A stretch of DNA of 64,000 nucleotides, taken from assembly GCA_028283745.1 (NCBI GenBank), contig JAPWJZ010000007.1, positions 186,001 to 250,000 of the forward strand, read 5' to 3'. The stretch is from Micavibrio sp. GTDB lineage: Bacteria; Pseudomonadota; Alphaproteobacteria; Micavibrionales; UBA2020. Below are positions 1 to 8,590 of this stretch, piece by piece; position 1 is the first letter of the stretch; each line of letters begins with the position of its first letter. A program made the position numbers and the translations under genes. The notes beneath the pieces are model-generated. The model searched no databases. It was not told the DNA's origin and saw only the letters and a program-made list of their open reading frames with translations.

Positions 1-2
1 CG

Positions 3-707
3 TTCCAAAGTTTTTTAAATTTTGATGTTTTTATCCAACCTAATGATTCCTTTAGGAAAAAACGCCTGCTGGTAGCCGACATGGATGCCACGATGATTGA
101 AGGCGAAACGTTGGATGAACTGGCCGGGCACTTTAACCTCAAAGATAAAATTGCCCCCATTACCGCCGCCGCCATGCGGGGGGAGCTGGATTTCCACGAA
201 GCGCTGCGCATGCGCATCAAGCTGCTGGCGGGCGTGCCGGAAGCCGCGGTTTTTGAAATGGTGCCACAAGTGCGCTATTCAAAAGGCGCGCGCGCGCTGG
301 TGCAGACAATGAACCGCAACGGCGCAAAATGCGTGCTGATTTCAGGCGGGTTTGACATGTTTACCAGCCATGTCGCGGCGGGCCTTGGTTTTTACAAAAA
401 CATTGGCAACCGCCTTGGCATTCAGGATGGCAAGCTGACCGGGGAAGTTATTCCGCCCATTATCGACAAGCTGGCCAAGAAAAAGACGGTGCTGGATGAA
501 GCGCGGCTTTTAGGTATCGACCCACAGGCGGTTGTTGCCGTGGGTGACGGCGCGAATGATATTCCCATGCTGGAAACGGCGGGCGCAGGTATTGGTTACT
601 ACGGCAAGCCCGCGGTGCAGGCGGCAACGCCCTACCAGATCCGCTACACCGATCTGACATCAATATTATATATGCAGGGTTACCGCCGCGAAGAATTTGC
701 GGTTTAA
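3..707 (+). CDS. serB: phosphoserine phosphatase SerB, 5' partial
   Basis: HAD-family hydrolase for the last step of serine synthesis, phosphoserine to serine. The frame is open from the window edge, so the N-terminal part lies upstream. The ATG at 81 cannot be the real start because the catalytic motif DMDAT begins at 78 with the nucleophile Asp. Other HAD motifs follow: LISGGF (motif II Ser), the Lys-rich KLAKKK stretch, and GDGANDIPML (metal-binding Asp residues). Homologues also carry an N-terminal ACT-like part, which would be outside the window. It converges with the next gene, leaving 3 bases between the stops. Confidence 0.93.
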   Translation, partial: FQSFLNFDVFIQPNDSFRKKRLLVADMDATMIEGETLDELAGHFNLKDKIAPITAAAMRGELDFHEALRMRIKLLAGVPEAAVFEMVPQVRYSKGARALVQTMNRNGAKCVLISGGFDMFTSHVAAGLGFYKNIGNRLGIQDGKLTGEVIPPIIDKLAKKKTVLDEARLLGIDPQAVVAVGDGANDIPMLETAGAGIGYYGKPAVQAATPYQIRYTDLTSILYMQGYRREEFAV

Positions 708-710
708 GGG

Positions 711-1169
711 CTATTCGCCGCGCATGCGGCGTATATAGGTTGCTTCATCGACAACTTCGCTGACGCGGAGTTCAGGGATGGCGAGAAGCTCGGCGATTTT
801 TTCTTTTGAAAAAGATTTTAGGTTGATGCGCCAGCCGGTATGCGGCGGTTCGGCATTACCGTTCGTCACAATGGCCAGTTCAAGTAAATCACCGCGCATG
901 CCTTGCCAGACAAGTGAATAATCAAGCAGCGCCCAGTCAATGCGCCGTTCGTCAAAGCGCGGCAGCGGGTGAAAGGTAATGCCGTTTTCATCCACCTTCA
1001 GCGACCGCATTTGGGTGACGGTGAAAAACACCAGCGTCGCCATCACGGTTGCAGCATAGGCGTATTCGACGGGGTAGAAGAAATTGGTTAATAATCCTAT
1101 CACGCCGGCTGCCGTCGCAGCCTTGTAATAGGCGCGAAGGGAGGGGCGGAAAAGCCGCGGCTCGTTCAT
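711..1169 (-). CDS. hypothetical membrane protein, 152 aa
   Basis: I do not recognise a family. Residues about 16-33 and 37-52 are hydrophobic and look like a two-segment membrane hairpin. The remaining 100 residues look like a cytosolic beta-rich domain; the PH-like arrangement seen in some small membrane proteins is possible but unproven. It is last in a minus-strand run after ydbH-ynbE-ydbL, 16 bases after the ydbL stop, so it may be co-transcribed with them. The ribosome-binding site is weak. Confidence 0.7.
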   Translation of the reverse strand: MNEPRLFRPSLRAYYKAATAAGVIGLLTNFFYPVEYAYAATVMATLVFFTVTQMRSLKVDENGITFHPLPRFDERRIDWALLDYSLVWQGMRGDLLELAIVTNGNAEPPHTGWRINLKSFSKEKIAELLAIPELRVSEVVDEATYIRRMRGE

Positions 1170-1185
1170 TGACCCGTCTTTAGGG

Positions 1186-1524
1186 TTATTTTTTCTGCCA
1201 GCTGCCGGAAGCGGACTTCACGTATTCGCCCGCGGGGGTGGAAGCGATGAGCTTCTGGCCCGCAACAGCCTGCACCTGATCGAGGCTGGAGCCGTGTTTA
1301 TCCGCAATCGCCTTGTACTTTTCAAGGCGTTGGGCGTTGGTACTTTCAACCAGCGATTTTGCATCCGGAGATGCGCCGGAAACAACGCCGACAAGGCCGT
1401 CAGGCTGCTCGCCAATCAGGCCGGAATGTTTTGCATCTTCCAGAGTCATTGCCGCAAAGGCGACAGAGGCGGAAAGAATGAGCGCGGTTGCGGTCAGGAT
1501 AAATTTAGCGGCAAATTTTTTCAT
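1186..1524 (-). CDS. ydbL: YdbL family (DUF1318) periplasmic protein
   Basis: 112 aa with a clear signal peptide (residues about 1-24, cleavage after AFA) and the DUF1318 body: an N-terminal helix with a GLIGEQPDG segment and a C-terminal SGSWQ ending. A good AAGGAAG ribosome-binding site lies 8 bases before the ATG. In Escherichia coli YdbL is encoded with YdbH and YnbE and is thought to help or restrain their assembly. The same order ydbH-ynbE-ydbL is present here, which supports the assignment. Confidence 0.88.
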   Translation of the reverse strand: MKKFAAKFILTATALILSASVAFAAMTLEDAKHSGLIGEQPDGLVGVVSGASPDAKSLVESTNAQRLEKYKAIADKHGSSLDQVQAVAGQKLIASTPAGEYVKSASGSWQKK

Positions 1525-1551
1525 GGCGGTGCTTCCTTAATTTCTGCTGAC

Positions 1552-1788
1552 TTATTTCTTTTTCTGCGTATCAAGGCCGAACAGGCTCGGGTCGCTGGCG
1601 ATAGCGTCATCAAGGTCTTTCTCGACCTTCACTTTCACTTCCTGCTCTATTTTAATGTTCATGTTGATTTCGATGGGCTTGTCGGGCGTTTCAACGCGCA
1701 CGGTGGGCGTGCAGCCGGAAATAAGCACAACGCCAAGACCGGCGACAATCGCGGTGAGGGAGGCGACGGCGGGTTTGAATGTCTGCAT
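1552..1788 (-). CDS. ynbE: YnbE-like outer-membrane lipoprotein
   Basis: 78 aa. The start at 1788 was chosen because it lies 1 base after the ydbH stop (1790-1792), implying coupled translation; a longer reading from 1842 would run far into ydbH. The signal peptide ends in a lipobox (LISGC), followed by a short mature domain with IEINMNIKIEQEV, a YnbE-type strand. In E. coli YnbE multimerises and joins the C-terminus of YdbH to make a bridge across the periplasm. A role in lipid transport is inferred from this family and the gene order. Confidence 0.85.
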   Translation of the reverse strand: MQTFKPAVASLTAIVAGLGVVLISGCTPTVRVETPDKPIEINMNIKIEQEVKVKVEKDLDDAIASDPSLFGLDTQKKK

Positions 1789-1789
1789 T

Positions 1790-4258
1790 TTAACCTTTTC
1801 CATGTTTGGCCTCATAATCTTCAAGCTGCTTGCGGATACCATCGGGTATGCGGTTGCTGCCAGGATTATATCTTATAATATTTTCAATCGGTCCTTCCAC
1901 ATTTAAATTAAAGTTCACGGGGTGGCCCGAGTAGAACAACGGGTTTTTGCCGCTGATCTGCAACGAAATTTTTTGTGTTTTGCCAAGCTCGCCATCCACT
2001 GTCATTTTCAGCGAATTAAACTCGAACGACGTCAGTGCGGATTTAAGGTCGATGATCTGCTGTGAAGACGGGTTTTGCAGGAAGCTTGGCACCTTGGTCG
2101 GGTTGTATTTAATCACCCCGGGGCCCGTTGTTTGCAAAACGCCGTTCGTCAGCATAAACGCGCCGTTCTGGATGCTGAGGGGCAGCGTGCCGTTTACGCT
2201 GCCTTGCGCGCTTAACCCATCCAGCGGGGCAATCTGGAAGAGGTCTTGCAGGTTAAGCTTGGTTGCCGTCAGCGTCACGTTGGTCGTCATGGTATCCAGC
2301 GGCATAGTGAAGGCGGAAGATGAAATTTTCCCACCCGCTGCGTTCCATTCGGCCTTATGCAGCGTGAAGACGCGGTTGGCGTCAAGACTTGCTTCCACAA
2401 TACCTTCCGTCAGCGGCAGGCCGACGTTAAGCGCGCCGACCGCGATTGTCTGGTGCTTCAGGACAGGCGGCATGACGCTGTCAAGGTTCAGCACGGTGCT
2501 GACATCGGTAAAGACGTTATCGCGAATGGTGCAGGTAAAGTCCTTCAAATACAGCTGCCCGCCGCTGGTTGTGACAAAGCCGTTTTTGCCTTTTGTCCAT
2601 GCCAGCGCGGCGGAAAGGCCCATGGTGCCAAAACCATCCTGCAGGTACGTTTGCGTCAGCGGGAAGGATAGCGCGACCGGCGTGACGTTTTGCGTAAAAG
2701 TTGTCGGCCGCATGCTGAGGGCGATATTGCCGCCTTGTGTTGCTGAATCATACTTGCCGTCAATCTTGGCGGAGAAATGACCGTTTTTTTCCATCACATC
2801 GCCGCTAAAGCCGGTGCCGGATTTCAGGCTGTCCATGGGTGTCAGGTTGACGGCGACTTTAACCGGCATGAAATAGGGCAGGGATACGTTATGGCGCAGT
2901 TCATCAATGCCGATTTTGCCGTCCATCACGGGTGCCGCGCCAAGGTAGGCGGTAACATGAGTGGAAATGCCCTTCGCCATAAAATCGAGCGCCGCAATAT
3001 CGGCGCCGGCAATATCTGTCGTCAGGGTTTTTTGCTGTTTATCCCATACGGCTTTCGGCGGGCTGGCGGGGTTGGCAGGCACGTTGATGAAAAGCGGGCG
3101 GTTGCCAAGGGCGCGCACCTTGCCGCTAAACGTAATCGGGCCATCGGCCGCAGTCGCCGTGATATTGCCGTTCGCAGGGTCGAGCGAGACGCGCAGGATT
3201 GCCAGTGCCTCGGCTTTGTTAATAAGGCCGGGGAGGGAGAGTTTCTCCATATCCATGCCTGCGCTGCCGGAAAGGGTTTTCCACTGCGACATATCCGACC
3301 AGTCGGATGATTTGGCGCGCTCGCCCTTCATATCCAGCAGCAGGCTGCCCTGGCCTGCCATGTCGACAACTTCAAGCGCATCAAGGTGCTTCAGGCCGGC
3401 ATCCACCTTCAAGGTGATTTTATCAACCGCGGCATCCGTCTGGTCATAAAGGAAGTCGGCGTTGATGCTGCCGGAGTCATTAATGACCGCGCCTTGCGCC
3501 AGTGCCTGAATCTTTTTCGGCTCCGACAGTACTTTCAGCGTGGTTGCTTCCATCGGCACGCCATAGGCTTTAAGGCCGCCAATGGCAAGCTCGCCGTTCA
3601 GCAGCGGTAATGCCGAACCGGGGGTAACGTCTGCCGAGAGCCAGCCGGAAATGCGGCGCAGCTCGACATCAGGTGTTTTGAAGCGGGCATCTTCTCCCAG
3701 TTCATAGTGCGCCTTGGCGACGCGGCTTGCCTTGTCGATTTTGACGCTCAGCTTGCCCGTGACATGGCCGAAGTCTGCTTGCCCTGCGGCCGTACCCGCG
3801 ACCTGATATTCATTGCCATTATCCGTCAGCACGCCATCCAGCTGCAGCGGGAAGTCACCGTAGGGAGTTGTAAATGTTACGGTCGATTTATCGAGAACGA
3901 TTTCTTTCGTAAAAAGGTTCAGGGAGCCGGTGCTTGCTGCGCCAGATGGCGGCAGCGCCATGGGCCAGCGGATGTTCACGCCGCTGACTTCAACCTTGCC
4001 GACGCGATAGGCGAAAATATCCGAAGCAAGGGCGTAGATGCGTATCTCGTCAATTCTATCTCCCGCATCATCCAGCTGAACATTTGTCAGAGTAGTGCCG
4101 GACAGGCCAAGATGCGCTTTACCGACTGTCGCATTCGGGAAACCCGCAGCGCGGATGCGGTTTTCGATTACAGGTTTAAATAAAAAATTTATCCCGATGA
4201 TAACGCTGATAATTAAAAATAGGACGACGCCTACGGAAATCTTCAGGGTCTTTTTCAT
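1790..4258 (-). CDS. ydbH: YdbH-like AsmA-family intermembrane lipid-transport protein
   Basis: 822 aa with one N-terminal membrane anchor (residues about 7-29) and a long periplasmic beta-rich body typical of the AsmA/YdbH group, matching the usual family length of 800-900 aa. YdbH, with TamB and YhdP, is thought to carry phospholipid from inner to outer membrane in Gram-negative bacteria. It heads a minus-strand operon with ynbE and ydbL. It is divergent from yajC, and the 136-base gap should hold both promoters. The start at 4258 gives the membrane anchor straight away. Confidence 0.85.
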   Translation of the reverse strand: MKKTLKISVGVVLFLIISVIIGINFLFKPVIENRIRAAGFPNATVGKAHLGLSGTTLTNVQLDDAGDRIDEIRIYALASDIFAYRVGKVEVSGVNIRWPMALPPSGAASTGSLNLFTKEIVLDKSTVTFTTPYGDFPLQLDGVLTDNGNEYQVAGTAAGQADFGHVTGKLSVKIDKASRVAKAHYELGEDARFKTPDVELRRISGWLSADVTPGSALPLLNGELAIGGLKAYGVPMEATTLKVLSEPKKIQALAQGAVINDSGSINADFLYDQTDAAVDKITLKVDAGLKHLDALEVVDMAGQGSLLLDMKGERAKSSDWSDMSQWKTLSGSAGMDMEKLSLPGLINKAEALAILRVSLDPANGNITATAADGPITFSGKVRALGNRPLFINVPANPASPPKAVWDKQQKTLTTDIAGADIAALDFMAKGISTHVTAYLGAAPVMDGKIGIDELRHNVSLPYFMPVKVAVNLTPMDSLKSGTGFSGDVMEKNGHFSAKIDGKYDSATQGGNIALSMRPTTFTQNVTPVALSFPLTQTYLQDGFGTMGLSAALAWTKGKNGFVTTSGGQLYLKDFTCTIRDNVFTDVSTVLNLDSVMPPVLKHQTIAVGALNVGLPLTEGIVEASLDANRVFTLHKAEWNAAGGKISSSAFTMPLDTMTTNVTLTATKLNLQDLFQIAPLDGLSAQGSVNGTLPLSIQNGAFMLTNGVLQTTGPGVIKYNPTKVPSFLQNPSSQQIIDLKSALTSFEFNSLKMTVDGELGKTQKISLQISGKNPLFYSGHPVNFNLNVEGPIENIIRYNPGSNRIPDGIRKQLEDYEAKHGKG

Positions 4259-4394
4259 GATCGGGCCTTTGGTTTTTGGTCGTAATGCCGCTTGTCAGAA
4301 GATGTTAAAAATTCATTTCCTGTTGTTTTTCGGCGTTTAATAGGCAATATTCTCGGCAAACAACAATGGTTTAATGAGTCCACAGGAGTCAAGC

Positions 4395-4799
4395 ATGTTC
4401 ATTACCCCCGCATGGGCGCAAGACGCCGCTTCGGCCGCTACCGATGCAAGCGCCAGCGGCCCCGGCATTGTCATGACTGTGCTACCGCTGGTGGGCATCT
4501 TCTGCGTCTTTTATATTATGGTTATCCGCCCGCAGAACAAGCGTATTATCGAGCACCGTAAAATGATCAACAACCTCGCCAAGGGTGACAAGGTCATTAC
4601 AGGCGGCGGCCTGCTGGCCACCGTCAAAAAGCTCGTCAACGAAGATGATGTGCTGCTGGAGCTTAACGCGGGTATTGAGGTTGTGGCTGTTCGCAACACC
4701 ATCATGACCGTGCGTGATTCCGCTCACAAGCGCGAGCTGGAAAAAGAAGCCAGAGAAAAAGGCGAAGCCGCCGTTAAAAAACTGACCAATCAGGGTTAA
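4395..4799 (+). CDS. yajC: preprotein translocase subunit YajC
   Basis: 134 aa. The start at 4395 is preferred over 4374 because AGGAG lies 6-10 bases upstream and the protein then begins MFITPAWA, as alphaproteobacterial YajC does. There is one membrane segment (about residues 25-45), followed by the YajC signature IRPQNKR and a basic cytosolic domain with GDKVITGGGL. The C-terminus is charged. It forms an operon with secD (5-base gap) and secF, the usual arrangement of the SecDF-YajC subcomplex of the Sec translocon. Confidence 0.96.
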   Translation: MFITPAWAQDAASAATDASASGPGIVMTVLPLVGIFCVFYIMVIRPQNKRIIEHRKMINNLAKGDKVITGGGLLATVKKLVNEDDVLLELNAGIEVVAVRNTIMTVRDSAHKRELEKEAREKGEAAVKKLTNQG

Positions 4800-4804
4800 T
4801 AAAA

Positions 4805-6355
4805 ATGCTTCATTTTGAAAAATGGAAAGTCATTCTGACTATCCTGCTGTCCATCATTGGCGTTGCCTATGCGGTGCCGAACGTGCTGCCGCCCGAGCAG
4901 CTGAGCTGGGCGCAGGAACACCTGCCGGACTGGATGCCCACCCGCACCGTCAACCTCGGCCTTGATCTTCGCGGGGGTTCGCACCTGCTGGCGGAGGCTG
5001 ATACGAAGAAGGTGATAGAAGAGCGCATGGATACGATGCGCCTTACAACGCGGAACGAGCTCGTTAAACAAAACATCAAAAACGAAATCAAGACGGAGCG
5101 TAATGGCATTACCGTCAAGCTATTGAATCCTGCCGATAAAGACGCGGCGGTTTCAGTTATTCACGGCATTGACCGTGCTGCCACGGTTGACGCGTCTGCT
5201 GACGGTATCATTTCAGTCTCGTTGAGCGATCAGGAACTGAACGACCTCAAGCTGAAGATCATTGAACAGTCGATTGAAATCGTCCGTCGGCGAGTCGATG
5301 AATCCGGCACCAAGGAACCTGTTATCCAGCGTCAGGGCAATGATCGCATCGTCATACAACTTCCTGGCGTTGACAATCCACAACATATTAAGGATCTCAT
5401 TGGGCCGACCGCGCAGATGTCGTTTCACATGGTGGACGAAAGCGCAACGCAGGAAGGCCTGAATAACATGCGCCTGCCGATGCGCGACAATCCCGCTCAG
5501 TCTCTCATCGTCAATAAACGTCCGCTTGTGAAGGGTGACCGCCTGACAGATGCGCAGCCGAACTTTGACCAGAGCGGCCCCGTCGTCTCCTTCAAATTTG
5601 ACTCGATGGGCAGCCAGCAGTTCTGCAAGGCAACCAAGGAAAACGTAGGCCGCCCGTTTGCCATCGTCCTTGATGAAAAAATCATCAGCGCCCCCGTCAT
5701 CCGCGATTCTATTTGCGGCGGCTCGGGTCAGATTTCCGGAGGGTTTGACGTGAAGGGCGCGAATGACCTCGCGCTCCTCCTGCGTGCAGGCGCGCTGCCG
5801 GCGCCGCTGAGCTTTGTTGAAGAACGCACCGTCGGCCCGACGCTCGGGTCTGACTCCGTAAATGCCGGCAAGCACGCCGCCATTTACGCGTTCATCTTCG
5901 TCTTTATCGTCATGGCGGCGTCTTATGGCCTGTTCGGCTTGTTTGCCAACATTGCCCTTGCGCTGAACATGATCTTCATCCTGGCCATCCTCTCCATCCT
6001 GCAGGCGACGCTGACGCTGCCGGGTATCGCGGGTATCATCCTGACCATCGGTATCGCGGTTGACGCGAACGTGCTGGTCTATGAACGCATCCGGGAAGAA
6101 CTGCGGCAAGGCCGCACGGTTATGTCGGCCATCGACAAGGGTTATGAGCACGCCAAAGGCACGATCTGGGATGCCAACCTGACGACCTTGATTGTCGCCG
6201 TCATCCTGTTCTCCTTCGGTACCGGCCCCGTGAAGGGCTTCGCCGTCTCGATGACGATCGGCATCATCACCACCATCTTCTCAGCGCTGCTCGTCACGCG
6301 CCTCATGATCGTCGGCTGGCTGCGCAAGGCCCGCCCGGCGACGCTCGACCTTTAA
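4805..6355 (+). CDS. secD: protein translocase subunit SecD
   Basis: 516 aa inner-membrane protein that uses the proton gradient to complete export through SecYEG. It has an N-terminal membrane segment (about 8-25), the LGLDLRGGSHLL motif (51-62), a large periplasmic P1 region, and a C-terminal block of five membrane segments containing GIAVDANVLVYERIREE, the conserved loop near the last helices. The length fits alphaproteobacterial SecD. It lies between yajC and secF with gaps of 5 and 11 bases. Confidence 0.97.
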   Translation: MLHFEKWKVILTILLSIIGVAYAVPNVLPPEQLSWAQEHLPDWMPTRTVNLGLDLRGGSHLLAEADTKKVIEERMDTMRLTTRNELVKQNIKNEIKTERNGITVKLLNPADKDAAVSVIHGIDRAATVDASADGIISVSLSDQELNDLKLKIIEQSIEIVRRRVDESGTKEPVIQRQGNDRIVIQLPGVDNPQHIKDLIGPTAQMSFHMVDESATQEGLNNMRLPMRDNPAQSLIVNKRPLVKGDRLTDAQPNFDQSGPVVSFKFDSMGSQQFCKATKENVGRPFAIVLDEKIISAPVIRDSICGGSGQISGGFDVKGANDLALLLRAGALPAPLSFVEERTVGPTLGSDSVNAGKHAAIYAFIFVFIVMAASYGLFGLFANIALALNMIFILAILSILQATLTLPGIAGIILTIGIAVDANVLVYERIREELRQGRTVMSAIDKGYEHAKGTIWDANLTTLIVAVILFSFGTGPVKGFAVSMTIGIITTIFSALLVTRLMIVGWLRKARPATLDL

Positions 6356-6366
6356 GGATAACGACC

Positions 6367-7314
6367 ATGATCAAATTCCGCTTCAAGCTCGTCAAGGACA
6401 AGACCCACGTCGACTTCATGGGCATCCACAAAATCGCCCTGCTGTTGTCGGCCACCATGATGGCGGCGGCGCTGGTGCTGCTGTTCACCAAGGGCCTTAA
6501 CCTCGGCATCGACTTCACCGGCGGTATTTTGATGGAAGTCAAAACCCCGGCAGACATGCACGTAGGCGACATCCGCGAGAAACTGGCAGAGCTCAGCACC
6601 GGCCACCCGACCATTCAGGAATTCGGGCAGGGCGGCGCGCTGATTAAAATTCCGGGCCATGAAGCGGACTCGGCAACGCAAAAATCCCTGCGCGAAGAAG
6701 TGCAGAAACTGCTTGGCACCGGCGTTGAATTCCGCCGCGTTGAATATGTGGGCCCGCAAGTGGGGCAGGAACTTATCATGACGGGCGTGAAGGCCTTCGT
6801 CTGGTCGATGGTCGGCATTATGGCCTTCATCTGGCTGCGTTATGAATGGCAGTTTGGCGTGACTGCCATCTTCTCGCTGGCGCATGACGTTTGCGCGACC
6901 ATTTTGTTCTTTATCATTACCGGCATTGAATTTGACCTGGCAACCGTGGCGGCTGTGCTGCTGGTGGCGGGTTATTCCATCAACGATACGGTCGTTGTCT
7001 TTGACCGTATCCGTGAAACCTTGCGCAAATACCGCCGCATGCCGCTGCCGGAACTGTTCAACCTTGCGATTAACGACACGCTGTCGCGCACGCTGATGAC
7101 CAGCTTGATGACGTTGATTGCGCTTGCCGCGCTTGCCATTTTTGGCGGCCAGGTCATCAAGGGCTTTACCTACGCCCTGCTGGTGGGGGTTGTGGTGGGT
7201 ACCTATTCCTCCATCTTCGTGGCCGCGCCGCTGCTGATGTACCTGAACCTGCGCCGCACTGACGACGAGAAGGCCGAAGGTTCTTCAGCCAAGCTGGCAG
7301 ATCAACGCCCGTAA
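6367..7314 (+). CDS. secF: protein translocase subunit SecF
   Basis: 315 aa partner of SecD. It shows an N-terminal membrane segment, the GIDFTGGILMEV motif, a small periplasmic domain, and C-terminal membrane helices with YSINDTVVVFDRIRE. The downstream Mth938 gene starts 18 bases later, so it probably belongs to the same transcript. Confidence 0.97.
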   Translation: MIKFRFKLVKDKTHVDFMGIHKIALLLSATMMAAALVLLFTKGLNLGIDFTGGILMEVKTPADMHVGDIREKLAELSTGHPTIQEFGQGGALIKIPGHEADSATQKSLREEVQKLLGTGVEFRRVEYVGPQVGQELIMTGVKAFVWSMVGIMAFIWLRYEWQFGVTAIFSLAHDVCATILFFIITGIEFDLATVAAVLLVAGYSINDTVVVFDRIRETLRKYRRMPLPELFNLAINDTLSRTLMTSLMTLIALAALAIFGGQVIKGFTYALLVGVVVGTYSSIFVAAPLLMYLNLRRTDDEKAEGSSAKLADQRP

Positions 7315-7332
7315 ACCTTAGGGGAGGCCGCC

Positions 7333-7716
7333 ATGACCGATGTTACGCCGCTGGTAACCGCCAATGCGCAGGTCATTCAGGCCTATACCAACCGCGGCTT
7401 TCGCATTAGCGGCAATGAATACCTTGGCGCGGTGCTGGTGGTGCAGGACAAAGTCGTGCCGCTGGATGTTGCCAGCGTTACCCAGCTTACCGCCGCGAAC
7501 TTTGATGCGCTTGACGGCACCGGCACCACTTACCTGATTATCGGCGCCGGTAAATCCGCCATGCTGGATGTTGCGATCATGCAAAAGCTGAAAGCCAAGG
7601 GCATTGTGGCGGAAATCATGGAAATTGGCGCGGCCTGCCGCACCTATAATGTGCTGCGCACCGAAGGCCGCATGATGGCCGCCGCGCTTATTCCCGCCGG
7701 CGTGCCGGCTGATTAA
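7333..7716 (+). CDS. Mth938-like domain protein (NDUFAF3/AAMDC family)
   Basis: 127 aa single-domain protein of the Mth938/DUF498 fold. The central YLIIGAG segment and the ending around ACRTYNVLRTEGR are typical. The mitochondrial relative NDUFAF3 assists assembly of respiratory complex I; a bacterial role is inferred only. In many alphaproteobacteria this gene follows secDF, as here. It ends at a strong bidirectional terminator. Confidence 0.85.
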   Translation: MTDVTPLVTANAQVIQAYTNRGFRISGNEYLGAVLVVQDKVVPLDVASVTQLTAANFDALDGTGTTYLIIGAGKSAMLDVAIMQKLKAKGIVAEIMEIGAACRTYNVLRTEGRMMAAALIPAGVPAD

Positions 7717-7737
7717 CAGCAGCGAATATTCATGCAT

Positions 7738-7772
7738 AAAAAAAGGCGCCGTTTAACGGGCGCCTTTTTTAT
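7738..7772. terminator. bidirectional rho-independent terminator
   Basis: An inverted repeat with arms AAAAGGCGCC and GGCGCCTTTT around a loop of about 8 bases, with an A-run before and a T-run after. It lies between the convergent yajC-secDF-Mth938 unit and sodB and can serve both strands. Confidence 0.9.
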
Positions 7773-7787
7773 GATGTGGCGTGCAGC

Positions 7788-8414
7788 TTATTTTGCAGCA
7801 GCCAGCTTGTCATTTGCGGTCTTCCAGTTGACCAGTTTTTCCACGAAGACTTTCAGGAAGTCAGGGCGGCGGTTCTGGTAATCAAGGTAATAGGCGTGTT
7901 CCCAGACGTCGCAGACGAGGATGACGGGCTTGCCGTCCGTCAGCGGGGTTTCAGCGTTGGCGGTTTTGACGATTTCAAGCTTGCCGCCGTTCAGCACCAG
8001 CCAGACCCAGCCGGAGCCGAACTGGCCGACGCCAGCCGCGACGAATTTTTCCTTGAAGGTGTCGAAGCTGCCGAAAGCTTCGTCAATTTTCGCCGCGATT
8101 GCGCCGGTGGGCGCGCCGCCGCCGTTGGGGCTCATGCTTTCCCAAAAAACGTTGTGGTTATAAATTTGCGCGGCGTTGTTGAAGAGGGGGCCGTTGTCTT
8201 TTTTCTTGGCGGCGACAATAACGTCCTCAAGGCTTTTGCCTTCAAGGTCGGTGCCTTTCACCAGCTCGTTTGCTTTGTCAACGTAGGCCTTGTGGTGCTT
8301 GCCGTAGTGGAAGTCGAACGTCTTGGCGGAAATGTTCGGCTCGAAGGCTTCTTTCGGCCAGGGCAGGGGCGGCAGGGTGAATGTCTGGCCGTCGGCCGGT
8401 TTTGCATCAGTCAT
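7788..8414 (-). CDS. sodB: superoxide dismutase, iron type
   Basis: 208 aa, cytosolic, converts superoxide to hydrogen peroxide and oxygen. The metal ligands are visible: His36 in FHYGKHH, His87 in IYNHNVFW, and Asp169 and His173 in CDVWEHAYYLDY. Gln83 in NNAAQIYNH is the position that usually marks the iron-type enzyme. The start is supported by a GGAGG ribosome-binding site just upstream. Promoter elements and a pair of direct repeats lie in the leader (8464-8529). Confidence 0.95.
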   Translation of the reverse strand: MTDAKPADGQTFTLPPLPWPKEAFEPNISAKTFDFHYGKHHKAYVDKANELVKGTDLEGKSLEDVIVAAKKKDNGPLFNNAAQIYNHNVFWESMSPNGGGAPTGAIAAKIDEAFGSFDTFKEKFVAAGVGQFGSGWVWLVLNGGKLEIVKTANAETPLTDGKPVILVCDVWEHAYYLDYQNRRPDFLKVFVEKLVNWKTANDKLAAAK

Positions 8415-8463
8415 GGAGAGCCTCCAAATTACATAAGTTAAAGAAACTGGAATACCGCAGGTT

Positions 8464-8529
8464 GCGGCGTACTAAACATCGCCGCACAAGGCAGCGCACT
8501 AAACATAGCCCAAACGCCGCATTTGGCAA
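8464..8529 (-). promoter_or_regulatory. sodB promoter with 20-base direct repeats
   Basis: On the minus strand TTGCCA (8524-8529) and TATGTT (8502-8507) are separated by 16 bases and form a plausible sigma-70 promoter for sodB. Two 20-base imperfect direct repeats with the shared core ACTAAACAT occupy 8464-8483 and 8491-8510, spaced 27 bases start to start. One overlaps the -10 and the other lies in the early leader, so they could bind a regulator. The regulator is unknown. Confidence 0.5.
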
Positions 8530-8590
8530 TAAGGTTCAATGCTTTTTACATTGTCAGAAAATTGAGGCGCTGCTGATAATTATTCGCAGC

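Noticed and set aside
81..707. serB starting at the ATG at 81
   Set aside because: That start removes the catalytic Asp at 78-80 from the DMDAT motif; the frame continues to the window edge, so the gene is 5' partial.
5213..6151. 312-aa minus-strand open frame
   Set aside because: Antisense to secD, with no domain and shadow-like composition.
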